A stretch of 64,000 nucleotides of DNA from Pontibacter sp. HSC-14F20. GTDB lineage: Bacteria > Bacteroidota > Bacteroidia > Cytophagales > Hymenobacteraceae. Of the stretch, positions 35,008 to 42,692 are shown in pieces (the first letter of the stretch is position 1; each line of letters begins with the position of its first letter). The DNA lies in the NCBI RefSeq assembly GCF_019599265.1, contig NZ_JAHZTC010000009.1, positions 62,001 through 126,000 of the forward strand, written 5' to 3'. The notes beneath the pieces are model-generated. The model saw only the letters and a program-made list of their open reading frames with translations. It was not told the origin of the DNA and made no database searches. The translations under genes were made by a program, and so were the position numbers.

Positions 35008-35658
35008 CTACTGCTGCAAATAAGGAGCTACTTCGGAGAGCTTAAAAGAAACAGAAGCACCGTCTATCGACAGGCATGCTTCAGGCAGGCCAAGCGAGGC
35101 ATGAAAAACGAGCTGATCATCTTCGAAGCCAATACTCAGCTCATCGAAACCAAACGCAGGTATAGACTCCACCATAGCAAAGCAGTCACTAAAGTCAGGG
35201 TCGTCTGAAAAGAGATGGTACTCCGCCTGAATCCGTTGGTTGACTTGCCGAAGCAAATCGTCTCGTTTTTCGTTGAACAGGAGTTCGTTTTTGATCGGCA
35301 CAGATTCCTCATTTTCCAACTTGTACAGGGCGTACTCCCAGCTGTAGCGGCCTTTGTAATCGGGCATGCCGGTAGCCACCGATCTATAATTTTGGTAAGT
35401 GCAGGTTCTGACAATGATCGGATCTTCGGAGCCCGGGTTGTCTTCGTCTTTTTCCTCGCACGCAGTGGACGTGCTGTCAGTTGCTGTCTGTTCTTCAGGC
35501 TCAGAGGAAACTTCCGTAATGGGAGCATCCGTTATTGTTTCTTCTGCAGACTCAATCGTAACGCCGTCAGCTTCTGTCAGGCTTCGTTTACTTTGCTCAC
35601 AACCAAAGCTCATGCTCAAAAACAGCACCGGTGGGATTAAAAACGCAAGGTTTCTCAT
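35008..35658 (-). CDS. Hypothetical lipoprotein
   Basis: 216 residues with a signal peptide and lipobox (MSFGC, Cys20). After lipidation comes an acidic, Thr/Ser/Glu-rich linker (about 25-75) and a globular domain. The C-terminal stretch (DELSIGFEDDQLVFHASLGLPEACLSIDGASVSFKLSEVAPYL) loosely resembles the end of DUF3298/RsiV-like domains. The cysteine pairs could form disulfides. It lies 22 bp downstream of the DciA-like gene on the same strand. Confidence 0.65.
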   Translation of the reverse strand: MRNLAFLIPPVLFLSMSFGCEQSKRSLTEADGVTIESAEETITDAPITEVSSEPEEQTATDSTSTACEEKDEDNPGSEDPIIVRTCTYQNYRSVATGMPDYKGRYSWEYALYKLENEESVPIKNELLFNEKRDDLLRQVNQRIQAEYHLFSDDPDFSDCFAMVESIPAFGFDELSIGFEDDQLVFHASLGLPEACLSIDGASVSFKLSEVAPYLQQ

Positions 35659-35680
35659 AAAAAAGCAGCAGGTATAGCGC

Positions 35681-36004
35681 CTACAAAAATACTACTTCTT
35701 TCACCACTTCGTCGCCCATAGCGCGGTTGAGCAGTTCTACCACTTTGCTTTTCGACATGTTGAGCTCGTGCTTGAGGGGGGCAGAGGTGAGGCGCACAAA
35801 CAGTTTTTGGTCCCGGAAGTAAAGCTCCTTCGTTTTCATGGCAATGGGCTTGCCCATGATTTCCTCCCAGCGCTGCACCAGGTTCACCTCATTGAGCTTG
35901 CCCTGTAGCCGGTAGGCCTTCAGCAACCCTTTGATGCTATCGCCGATGGTCTGCACGTCAGCCTTTCGCTTCGCAATCTCCTCTTTCTTCTTGTAGTAGC
36001 GCAC
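35681..36004 (-). CDS. DUF721 / DciA-like protein
   Basis: 107 residues, starting at a GTG (36004). The DUF721 core is visible: LVQRWEEIMGKPIAMKTKELYFRDQKLFVRLTSAPLKHELNMSKSKVVELLN. DciA-type proteins load the replicative helicase in bacteria without DnaC; short DUF721 members next to recF are typical. Here recF is upstream on the same strand but separated from this gene by an AT-rich lipoprotein gene. Confidence 0.85.
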   Translation of the reverse strand: MRYYKKKEEIAKRKADVQTIGDSIKGLLKAYRLQGKLNEVNLVQRWEEIMGKPIAMKTKELYFRDQKLFVRLTSAPLKHELNMSKSKVVELLNRAMGDEVVKEVVFL

Positions 36005-36134
36005 GGGGGGTGGTTTTTGAATGAGTGGTTGAGTGATTTGGTGGTGTGAAGTTACTGAAATTGTGGTGATGGTGGGTAGCAGGTATAGACAAAAGTATGG
36101 CTAAATCATTAAGGATATACACGCTATAAACTAC

Positions 36135-36809
36135 TCACATTGAATTGAAGATTCCTTGATACTCAACAGGGTAAATTATTTCATAATCCCATTCTTCCTC
36201 AGATATCATAATCCTCTTTGTTACTAATACGTGGTCAATAAGCTCTTCTTCCTTTAATATTTCTAACACTAGTTCGGTAGCTTTATCCCAATCATTAACA
36301 TGGAACAGCATATTTGCGCCTACACCAAGATCACCTGCCACCCATTCGCCCAGCATTTCATTTCTTAAGCTTTTATCGATTTTGTCCTCAATTTGGTATC
36401 TTAAATTTAAGAACTTAAAAACATCAATATTGTCCATTGCAGTATCAGGCACGATCTGCACAAACAAAACACTTTGACTATCCGCTGCCTTTGCTGATAA
36501 TCCTTGGCTAATGAAATAAGTAGTTAATGAATCAACAGTGGTGTAAGTATAAGCTAATCTTCTTGATGAGTTAATTACCTGATTAGTATGATAATGCTCT
36601 CCACGAAATACTTTGCCGCTTTGTAAGATTAATTCAGATTTACTTGACAGGAGCCTTTCAAAGAAGATAGTGTCATTATCAATTTTATAAAATGTGTTAA
36701 CAATTTTGCTGTCGTTGTTCTTAAAATCTGCTAGCAGCTTATCCTTTGGTTTATAGGTGCAGCTAGATAAAAGAGCTAATGCAAGGATTATCGATATATG
36801 CCTTATCAT
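36135..36809 (-). CDS. Hypothetical lipoprotein, AT-rich
   Basis: 224 residues with lipobox LLSSC (Cys16). The mature domain is alpha/beta with no motif I recognise; patches such as FKFLNLRYQIEDKIDKSLRNEM and VLEILKEEELIDHVLVTK look globular. Base composition is clearly more AT-rich than recF and DUF721 on either side, codons differ (many TTA, AAT, ATA), and the gene has no GGTATA copies. It splits a normally adjacent pair, so it may be a recent acquisition. Confidence 0.65.
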   Translation of the reverse strand: MIRHISIILALALLSSCTYKPKDKLLADFKNNDSKIVNTFYKIDNDTIFFERLLSSKSELILQSGKVFRGEHYHTNQVINSSRRLAYTYTTVDSLTTYFISQGLSAKAADSQSVLFVQIVPDTAMDNIDVFKFLNLRYQIEDKIDKSLRNEMLGEWVAGDLGVGANMLFHVNDWDKATELVLEILKEEELIDHVLVTKRIMISEEEWDYEIIYPVEYQGIFNSM

Positions 36810-36838
36810 GTAAAAAGATTTAACAAGGAACTCTCCAA

Positions 36839-37945
36839 TTAAGCAATCACCTTTACTGTACCCTCCTTCACCTCAAACCTACGAATCTGTTCCGACAGGT
36901 TCTCCAGTATTTTATCTGTCCGACCCAGGTGCGTATCTGTCAAAAATATCTGGCCGAAGGTATGGGCTGCGACCATTTGCATGAGCTTAGTGATTCGCTT
37001 CTCGTCGAGGCGGTCGAAGATGTCGTCGAGGAGGAGGAGGGGCTTGTGGTGCTGTCGCTCGTCCATTACTTCAAAGTGCGCCAACTTCAGGGCAATCACA
37101 TAACTTTTCTGCTGGCCCTGCGAGCCAAAGCTTTTCACCGGGTTGCCATCCATCAGGAAAACGAAGTCGTCTTTATGTGTGCCTACAGTGGTACGCTGCA
37201 AGGTGCGGTCCTTCTGCTCGGCTTGTTCCAGCAAAGTGGCAAAGTCGGCGCCGGGCAGTTGGCTTTTGTAAGTCAGGGTTACGGTTTCGCTGCTGTCAGA
37301 GATGTGGCGGTAGTGCTTCTGGAAAACCGGCTCAAACGTCTCCAGAAAAGCCATACGCTCCTGCGCCAGCTGTTCGCCAAGCGGCACCAGTTGCTCGTTG
37401 AGGATGTGCAGGTAGTCGCGGTCGTAGTAGCGGCGCTCGGCAAACTGCTTGAGCAAAGAGTTGCGCTGCTTGAGGATGTAGTTGTACTGAATCAACTGCT
37501 CCAGGTAGGTATGGTTGAGCTGCGAGATCAGGCTGTCGAAGTATTTGCGACGTTCCTCGCTACCTTCCCGGATCAGGTCAGTGTCGTAGGGCGAGATCAA
37601 TACCACCGGAAAGCGGCCAATGTGGTCACTCATTTTCTCATAAGCCACCTTATTGTGAAGCACCGTTTTCTTCTGGCCCTGCTTCAGGCTGCAGGTCACA
37701 GTGTGCTTCTCTTCCTCTATCTTAAAGCGGCCTTTCACCATAAAATACTCCTCGCCCTGCTTAATGTTGAGGGCATCGGAGCTGTTGAAAGCGCTGCGCG
37801 TCATGGAGAGGTAATGGATGGCATCGAGCAGGTTGGTCTTGCCGCTGCCGTTGTCGCCGATAAAGCAGTTTATGTGCGGCGAGAAACTAATGTTAGCTTC
37901 GTCGTAGTTCTTGAAAAACAGCAGACTTAGATTTTCGAGGAGCAT
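36839..37945 (-). CDS. recF: DNA replication/repair protein RecF
   Basis: 368-residue SMC-like ATPase that, with RecO/RecR, helps load RecA at gaps. Walker A is GDNGSGKT (30-37), the ABC signature is FGSQGQQKS near 278, and Walker B is LLLLDDIFDRLDEKR near 305-318; the D-loop and switch regions follow. Length is normal. Start ATG at 37945. It is divergent from pdhA and its transcript may continue through the lipoprotein and DUF721 genes. Confidence 0.95.
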   Translation of the reverse strand: MLLENLSLLFFKNYDEANISFSPHINCFIGDNGSGKTNLLDAIHYLSMTRSAFNSSDALNIKQGEEYFMVKGRFKIEEEKHTVTCSLKQGQKKTVLHNKVAYEKMSDHIGRFPVVLISPYDTDLIREGSEERRKYFDSLISQLNHTYLEQLIQYNYILKQRNSLLKQFAERRYYDRDYLHILNEQLVPLGEQLAQERMAFLETFEPVFQKHYRHISDSSETVTLTYKSQLPGADFATLLEQAEQKDRTLQRTTVGTHKDDFVFLMDGNPVKSFGSQGQQKSYVIALKLAHFEVMDERQHHKPLLLLDDIFDRLDEKRITKLMQMVAAHTFGQIFLTDTHLGRTDKILENLSEQIRRFEVKEGTVKVIA

Positions 37946-38077
37946 TAGTTTCTTCTTTGATTTCTTTTTCCTTAATTTCGCATGCTAAAACCCGACAGTA
38001 AGCTGATTTGCCGCTAATTGAGGCCCGAATTTCGCTAAAAATGCTGTACGGACAACAATAACGATACATAAATACCC

Positions 38078-39124
38078 ATGGCTGATACGAAAGAAAAAGC
38101 AAAAGCAAAGTCGCAGAAAGCAAAGGTACAGGCTGAACCAACATTTTCAAAAGAGACTTACATGTGGTGGTACGAGTCCATGAAACTCATGCGCCGCTTC
38201 GAAGAAAAAACGGGCCAGCTGTATGGCCAGCAGAAAATCAAAGGCTTTTGCCACCTCTACATTGGCCAGGAAGCCTGTGTGGCTGGCGCCGTAACAGCCC
38301 TCAACAAAGATGACAAGTGGATTACCGCATACCGCGACCACGCGCATCCATTGGCGCTGGGCACCTCTCCGGGTGCTATTATGGCCGAAATGTACGCCAA
38401 AATAACCGGTTGCTCTAAAGGCAAAGGCGGCTCCATGCACATGTTCGACAAAGAAGTTAACTTCATGGGCGGCCACGGCATTGTGGGCGGTCAGGTGCCG
38501 CTGGGCGCAGGTATAGCCTTTGCCGAGAAGTATAACAAAACCGGCAACGTGTGCATCTGCTACATGGGCGATGGTGCCGTGCGCCAAGGCGCATTCCACG
38601 AGGCCCTGAACATGGCCATGACCTGGAAACTGCCTGTTATTTTCGTGATCGAGAACAACGGCTACGCGATGGGTACATCAGTAACACGTACCTCTAACGT
38701 GAATGACCTGTACAAACTGGGCCATGCATACGAAATGCCATCGGAGCCGGTAGAGGCCATGAGCGTAGAAAATGTGCACAATGCCGTAGCGAAAGCTGCT
38801 GAGCGTGCCCGTGCCGGCGAAGGACCTACTCTGCTCGAGTTCAAGACCTACCGCTACAAAGGCCACTCCATGTCTGACCCTGCCAAGTACAGAACCAAAG
38901 AAGAATTGGAAGACTACAAAGGTCGCGACTCAATAGAATCTGTAAAGGCGACTATTCTGAAAAACGGATGGGCAACTGAAGAGGAACTGGAGGAAATCGA
39001 CGAGAAGCAAAAGCAGATTGTAGCTGAGGCAGTGAAGTTTGCCGAGGATTCGCCATTCCCGGATCCGTCGGAGCTTTACACCGACATCTACGTGGAGGCG
39101 GACTATCCATACATAATGGACTAA
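38078..39124 (+). CDS. pdhA: Pyruvate dehydrogenase E1 component, alpha subunit
   Basis: 348 residues. The thiamine-diphosphate motif is complete: GDGAVRQGAFHEALNMA ... IENNGYAMGTSV, and the phosphorylation-loop-like TYRYKGHSMSDPAKYRT is present. With an E1 beta, E2 and E3 it converts pyruvate to acetyl-CoA. A basic N-terminal extension of about 25 residues (Lys/Ala-rich) precedes the domain. The partner subunits are not in this window, so the complex genes are dispersed. Confidence 0.95.
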   Translation: MADTKEKAKAKSQKAKVQAEPTFSKETYMWWYESMKLMRRFEEKTGQLYGQQKIKGFCHLYIGQEACVAGAVTALNKDDKWITAYRDHAHPLALGTSPGAIMAEMYAKITGCSKGKGGSMHMFDKEVNFMGGHGIVGGQVPLGAGIAFAEKYNKTGNVCICYMGDGAVRQGAFHEALNMAMTWKLPVIFVIENNGYAMGTSVTRTSNVNDLYKLGHAYEMPSEPVEAMSVENVHNAVAKAAERARAGEGPTLLEFKTYRYKGHSMSDPAKYRTKEELEDYKGRDSIESVKATILKNGWATEEELEEIDEKQKQIVAEAVKFAEDSPFPDPSELYTDIYVEADYPYIMD

Positions 39125-39187
39125 ATTTTAAATAATTAAGGATTAGGAATTAAAAAACATAAATTTGATGTTCTGGTCTTATGAGAT

Positions 39188-39219
39188 TTGGAACGAATCG
39201 CTTTTAATTTCTATTTTTG
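39188..39219 (+). promoter_or_regulatory. Promoter of the TPR gene
   Basis: TTG (39188-39190) and TATTTTTG (39212-39219) with 21 bp between match the Bacteroidota -33/-7 consensus. A start near 39225 leaves a leader of about 17 nt before the ATG at 39242. Confidence 0.65.
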
Positions 39220-39241
39220 AGTTCTTATTTCAATTAAACTA

Positions 39242-39958
39242 ATGGCAAAAGAGACAGTAAAGAAGCACAGCGAGTTTGAGGAGCTGGTAGAGAGTCCGGA
39301 GGTGTTGGCTGAACGCCTGGCGCATTCGGAGGACTTTGTGAAGAAAAACAAGACCAAGCTGCTCGGTGTGTTTGCCGCAATTGCCGCTATCATCGTTGCA
39401 GGTTTCCTGTATTACAACCACCGCACTACCCAGAACCAGGAGGCTCACGAGGCCATGTTCCAGGCAGTTTACTACTTCGAAGCCGATTCGCTTAACAAAG
39501 CTCTGAACGGCGACGGTCAGTACGATGGTCTGTTGAAGATCTCTGATGAGTATAGCGGAACAGAAGCCGGCAACCTGGCCAAATTCTATGCTGGTGTTGC
39601 TTTACTGAAGCAGGGAAGCTTTGCCGAAGCACAGTCCCACCTCGAAGGTTTTAAGTCAGATGACTACCTGATGCAGGCACGTGCTTACAGCCTGACAGGC
39701 GATGCACTTTCGGAGCAGGGCAAGTACAAGGAGGCCGCTGATATGTATAACAAAGCGGCTAACCACAACAGCAACCCTTACTTCTCGCCACAGTACCTGA
39801 TGAAAGCTGCCGTAGCTTACGAAGCTGCCAACGACTTCCAGGCTGCTGCCAACACGTACGACAAGATCATCAAAGACTTTGTGACGTCGGCTGAAGTAAC
39901 AGAAGCCAAAAAATTTAAGGCTCGTGCTGAAGCAATGTCCGGCGCAGCTGCTAACTAA
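39242..39958 (+). CDS. Membrane-anchored TPR protein (YfgM-like)
   Basis: 238 residues. A cytoplasmic N-terminus is followed by one membrane span near residues 39-59 and then tetratricopeptide repeats (KFYAGVALLKQGSFAEAQSHL, ARAYSLTGDALSEQGKYKEAADMYNKA, and two further pairs). This layout is that of YfgM/YbgF-type periplasmic scaffolds that help envelope protein folding or trafficking. It precedes ribH, a neighbour pair seen across Bacteroidota, but a strong terminator separates the two. Confidence 0.85.
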   Translation: MAKETVKKHSEFEELVESPEVLAERLAHSEDFVKKNKTKLLGVFAAIAAIIVAGFLYYNHRTTQNQEAHEAMFQAVYYFEADSLNKALNGDGQYDGLLKISDEYSGTEAGNLAKFYAGVALLKQGSFAEAQSHLEGFKSDDYLMQARAYSLTGDALSEQGKYKEAADMYNKAANHNSNPYFSPQYLMKAAVAYEAANDFQAAANTYDKIIKDFVTSAEVTEAKKFKARAEAMSGAAAN

Positions 39959-39984
39959 GATCCGATAGGCGAACGCCTGGATAT

Positions 39985-40025
39985 AAAAGCGCTTTTGTCT
40001 TTCCGGCAGAAGCGCTTCTTTTTTT
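39985..40025 (+). terminator. Rho-independent terminator of the TPR gene
   Basis: AAGCGCTTTTG (39987-39997) pairs with CAGAAGCGCTT (40007-40017), followed by a run of T (40019-40025). Confidence 0.85.
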
Positions 40026-40129
40026 GAGCTGGCGGGACTGGCTCCCAAGGGCTATACCTGTACGGGAGGTTTACATTCCTATACCTGTGAGCTCAACCAT
40101 TAACCATTTAACCATCAACAATTAATCAC

Positions 40130-40606
40130 ATGGCTACTTCACTCAAAAACCTGAATGACTATAAGAAGGAAGGCTTCGGCGATATATCAGAAAAGAAATT
40201 CGGCATTGTAGTGGCCGACTGGCATAGCGAAATCACGGATGTGCTATGTGCTGGTGCCATCGATACTTTGTTGCAGCACGGTGCTAAAAAGGAGAACATT
40301 TTCAGGAATACCGTGCCCGGGAGCTTCGAGCTAACATTGGGCGCACAGTTCCTGGCCCTGCAGGAAGAAATCGACGCGGTAATTTGTATCGGAGTAGTGA
40401 TCAAAGGCGACACTAAACATGATGACTATATCAACCATGCGGTCGCCAATGGGCTTACCAATGTGTCGCTCAAGTTTAACAAGCCTGTAGCATTTGGCCT
40501 GGTTACTACCAATAACCTGGAGCAGGCACTGGACAGAGCAGGCGGCAAGCACGGCAACAAAGGAGTAGAAGCAGCCGCTGCTGTTATTCATATGCTAAGC
40601 TTCTAG
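40130..40606 (+). CDS. ribH: 6,7-dimethyl-8-ribityllumazine synthase
   Basis: 158 residues. Penultimate enzyme of riboflavin synthesis, joining the pyrimidine and butanone-phosphate precursors. Visible family segments: FGIVVADWHSEIT (substrate-binding loop), NTVPGSFELTLGAQFLA, CIGVVIKGDTKHDDYI with the catalytic-site His, and PVAFGLVTTNNLEQALDRAGGKHGNKG. Length is standard for the icosahedral or pentameric enzyme. No other rib genes are adjacent. Confidence 0.95.
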   Translation: MATSLKNLNDYKKEGFGDISEKKFGIVVADWHSEITDVLCAGAIDTLLQHGAKKENIFRNTVPGSFELTLGAQFLALQEEIDAVICIGVVIKGDTKHDDYINHAVANGLTNVSLKFNKPVAFGLVTTNNLEQALDRAGGKHGNKGVEAAAAVIHMLSF

Positions 40607-40631
40607 GCCTAAGCAGGTATACAGGTATAAC

Positions 40632-40667
40632 ACAAAGGCCCTTGCCGTAATTGGCAGGGGCCTTTGT
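40632..40667. terminator. Bidirectional terminator after ribH
   Basis: A 15-bp stem with one G-T pair (40632-40646 with 40653-40667, core ACAAAGGCCC/GGGCCTTTGT) sits between the convergent ribH and beta-barrel genes. Confidence 0.85.
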
Positions 40668-40699
40668 TGTTTATCCAGGTTACTAAGGTATAGGCAAAC

Positions 40700-41296
40700 T
40701 TAAAAGTTATACCCTATGGCTATACCTGGCCGGAAAGAAAAGCCGCCTCCCAGAAGCATATCACCGATTATACCTGTATCAAAGTCTTCTTCTGTTCCGG
40801 CATTCACCTTCAGGTTACCGCCATTGTACCCGGCGCCCATAAATACATCGAGGGTGAGGCCACTGTTGAATATCCACTGGTTACCAATGGCCACACCAGC
40901 TCCCACCGGTTTGTAAGTGGCGCTATAATCGCGGCCTTCTTCGTCCTTTTTCTCTGCTGTCAGTTTAAAACTCCTGATACGGCCATAGCCTGCCACATAA
41001 GGTCCCATAGGCGCTACTTTGTTTTCAGAAAAATAATACCGCACCTCAGGAGTAAAGCCATAACCTCTGAATTTGACATTAGAAATAGAAACGCCGGTTA
41101 GGGAAGCACCAAGCTGTGCACTCAGGTTATCGGTGATGGCATACTCTAGAAAACCGGATCCTGTAAGGGCAAAGGCACTCAGAGGATTTACCTTGATAAC
41201 GGCCCGTTTTGGCTGTTGTGCCTGAGCATGAGCTTGTTGAGTAGGTATAAAAAAAAGTGCCGCAGCGGCAAAGGCGAGTATGATGCTGTTTTTCAT
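40700..41296 (-). CDS. Small outer-membrane beta-barrel protein
   Basis: 198 residues with a signal peptide (cleavage about after HAQA). The mature part alternates glycine-rich, aromatic strands, for example GFLEYAITDNLSAQLGAS, FTPEVRYYF and GMFLGGGFSFRPGIAIGYNF-like ends, and finishes in Phe, the usual outer-membrane barrel terminal residue. It fits the DUF3575/OmpX-like eight-strand class. A TAATTTTG box (41315-41322, minus strand) is a likely promoter. Confidence 0.8.
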   Translation of the reverse strand: MKNSIILAFAAAALFFIPTQQAHAQAQQPKRAVIKVNPLSAFALTGSGFLEYAITDNLSAQLGASLTGVSISNVKFRGYGFTPEVRYYFSENKVAPMGPYVAGYGRIRSFKLTAEKKDEEGRDYSATYKPVGAGVAIGNQWIFNSGLTLDVFMGAGYNGGNLKVNAGTEEDFDTGIIGDMLLGGGFSFRPGIAIGYNF

Positions 41297-41447
41297 ATAT
41301 TGAAGTGCGTATTACAAAATTAAAATAGCCTGGTTGTAGCTCATAGCAAGTTCCATTCCAGTCTTGCAGCGTACCGAACAAAATAGCGGAAAGACAAATT
41401 TAAAATTAAAATAAAGAGGGCAGGTAGCAAATTATAGATATAACTTC

Positions 41448-41594
41448 TATTTTTGCACGAAATTTAGCTTAAATAATAACCTGAACATCAGAGTGGTTCG
41501 GTTTTTGGGTTTACCATTTGAGCTTTAAACTAAATCTACCCCGCTGCTGTTAATAGGCACAAGAGCAATGCTCCAAACAGGGGAAGGTTTTTTT
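41448..41594 (+). promoter_or_regulatory. Promoter and long leader with terminator-like hairpin upstream of the DksA-like gene
   Basis: TATTTTTG (41448-41455) fits the -7 consensus. The predicted transcript then runs about 180 nt before the ATG at 41640. Within it a hairpin (CCCC-GCTG-CTGTT, 41539-41551, facing AACAG-GGG, 41576-41583) encloses a small GAGCA/TGCTC stem and is followed by seven T (41588-41594). It could be an attenuator for the downstream gene or the end of a short independent RNA. Confidence 0.35.
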
Positions 41595-41639
41595 AGCTTG
41601 CGAGACAAAAAAACTATAACCTAGTTCTAAGATAGTATA

Positions 41640-42029
41640 ATGAATACAAACGAAGAGAAACAGCGGTATTCCAGAGAGGAATTGGCAGAGTTTGAAGCAA
41701 TCATTCAGGAGAAACTGACCAATGCGCGTAAGGAAGTGTCTTTTATCAAGGAAACCCTGAGCCGTAAAAATGACTCGGGTACGGATAACACAGCTTCTCC
41801 TACCAAAGTGTTGGAAGACGGAGCAGACACAGCAGAGAAAGAAAGTCTGAACCAGCTGGCGTCGCGTCAGATGAAGTTTATCCAGCAGCTGGAAAATGCG
41901 CTTATCCGCATCAAAAACGGCACTTACGGTGTGTGTATCGTTACAGGCAAATTGATCCCGAAAGAGAGACTGCGCGCCGTGCCACATACCCAGCATACCA
42001 TCGAAGCCAAGCTTCAGCGTAAAGACTAG
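41640..42029 (+). CDS. TraR/DksA-like protein with degenerate zinc finger
   Basis: 129 residues. A long helical hairpin (residues about 10-90) is followed by the DksA-type C-terminal motif YGVCIVTGKLIPKERLRAVPHTQH. DksA proteins bind the RNA polymerase secondary channel and tune rRNA and stress transcription. Only one cysteine of the usual CxxC...CxxC set remains (VCIVTGK); the second is Thr, and no later Cys pair is present. This form is common in Bacteroidota and is presumably stable without zinc. It is followed by scpB 12 bp later. Confidence 0.85.
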   Translation: MNTNEEKQRYSREELAEFEAIIQEKLTNARKEVSFIKETLSRKNDSGTDNTASPTKVLEDGADTAEKESLNQLASRQMKFIQQLENALIRIKNGTYGVCIVTGKLIPKERLRAVPHTQHTIEAKLQRKD

Positions 42030-42041
42030 TAAATTTATACT

Positions 42042-42602
42042 TTGAATATACTGCAGAACCATATTCAGGCACTGGTTTTTTGTGCCCAATCGCCCATAAG
42101 CATCGAAGAGATACAGCGCTGCCTCACGGAGTCGCTGCAGATGGAGGTGCTGGTAAGTGATGTGCTGGAAGCTATTGAGAGTATCAATCAGCAACTGGCG
42201 GAGTCAGGTTTTGCCTTTCAGATATACGCTATCGGGGGCGGGTACCAGTTCCTGACCAAGCCGGAGTACCAGGAAACAGTCAGCACTTACTTGAAGCACA
42301 AATCAAAAAAGAAATTGTCAGCGTCTTCTCTGGAGACGCTGGCAATTATTGCCTACAAACAGCCGATCACCCGCTCGGCCGTAGAGCAGATTCGTGGCGT
42401 GGGCTGCGACTATGCCATTCACAAACTACTAGAGAAAGAACTTATCGAGATCAAGGGTAAAGCCGAAACCATTGGGAGACCCGTACTGTACGGCACGTCT
42501 CAAAAGTTCATGGATTACTTCGGTATTAACCACATCAAAGACCTTCCACAGCTAAAGGATTTCGCCTCAGAAGAGAACATGATCGGCGAAATAGCCGATT
42601 AG
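42042..42602 (+). CDS. scpB: Segregation and condensation protein B
   Basis: 186 residues. Kleisin-associated winged-helix subunit of the SMC-ScpAB complex used in chromosome segregation. Two winged-helix domains are visible, with the conserved SASSLETLAIIAYKQPITRSAVEQIRGV core and GRPVLYGTSQKFMDYFG near the end. Translation starts at TTG (42042), placed exactly where ScpB proteins begin (NILQNHIQALVFCAQSPIS). No scpA or smc is nearby. Confidence 0.92.
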   Translation: MNILQNHIQALVFCAQSPISIEEIQRCLTESLQMEVLVSDVLEAIESINQQLAESGFAFQIYAIGGGYQFLTKPEYQETVSTYLKHKSKKKLSASSLETLAIIAYKQPITRSAVEQIRGVGCDYAIHKLLEKELIEIKGKAETIGRPVLYGTSQKFMDYFGINHIKDLPQLKDFASEENMIGEIAD

Positions 42603-42692
42603 CGAACCCCCATCATTCATTAGAGTATACTATTCTTATATATACTGCACACAGAGGTACAGTAGCGATACTGCATCATTAATTATTAGACA

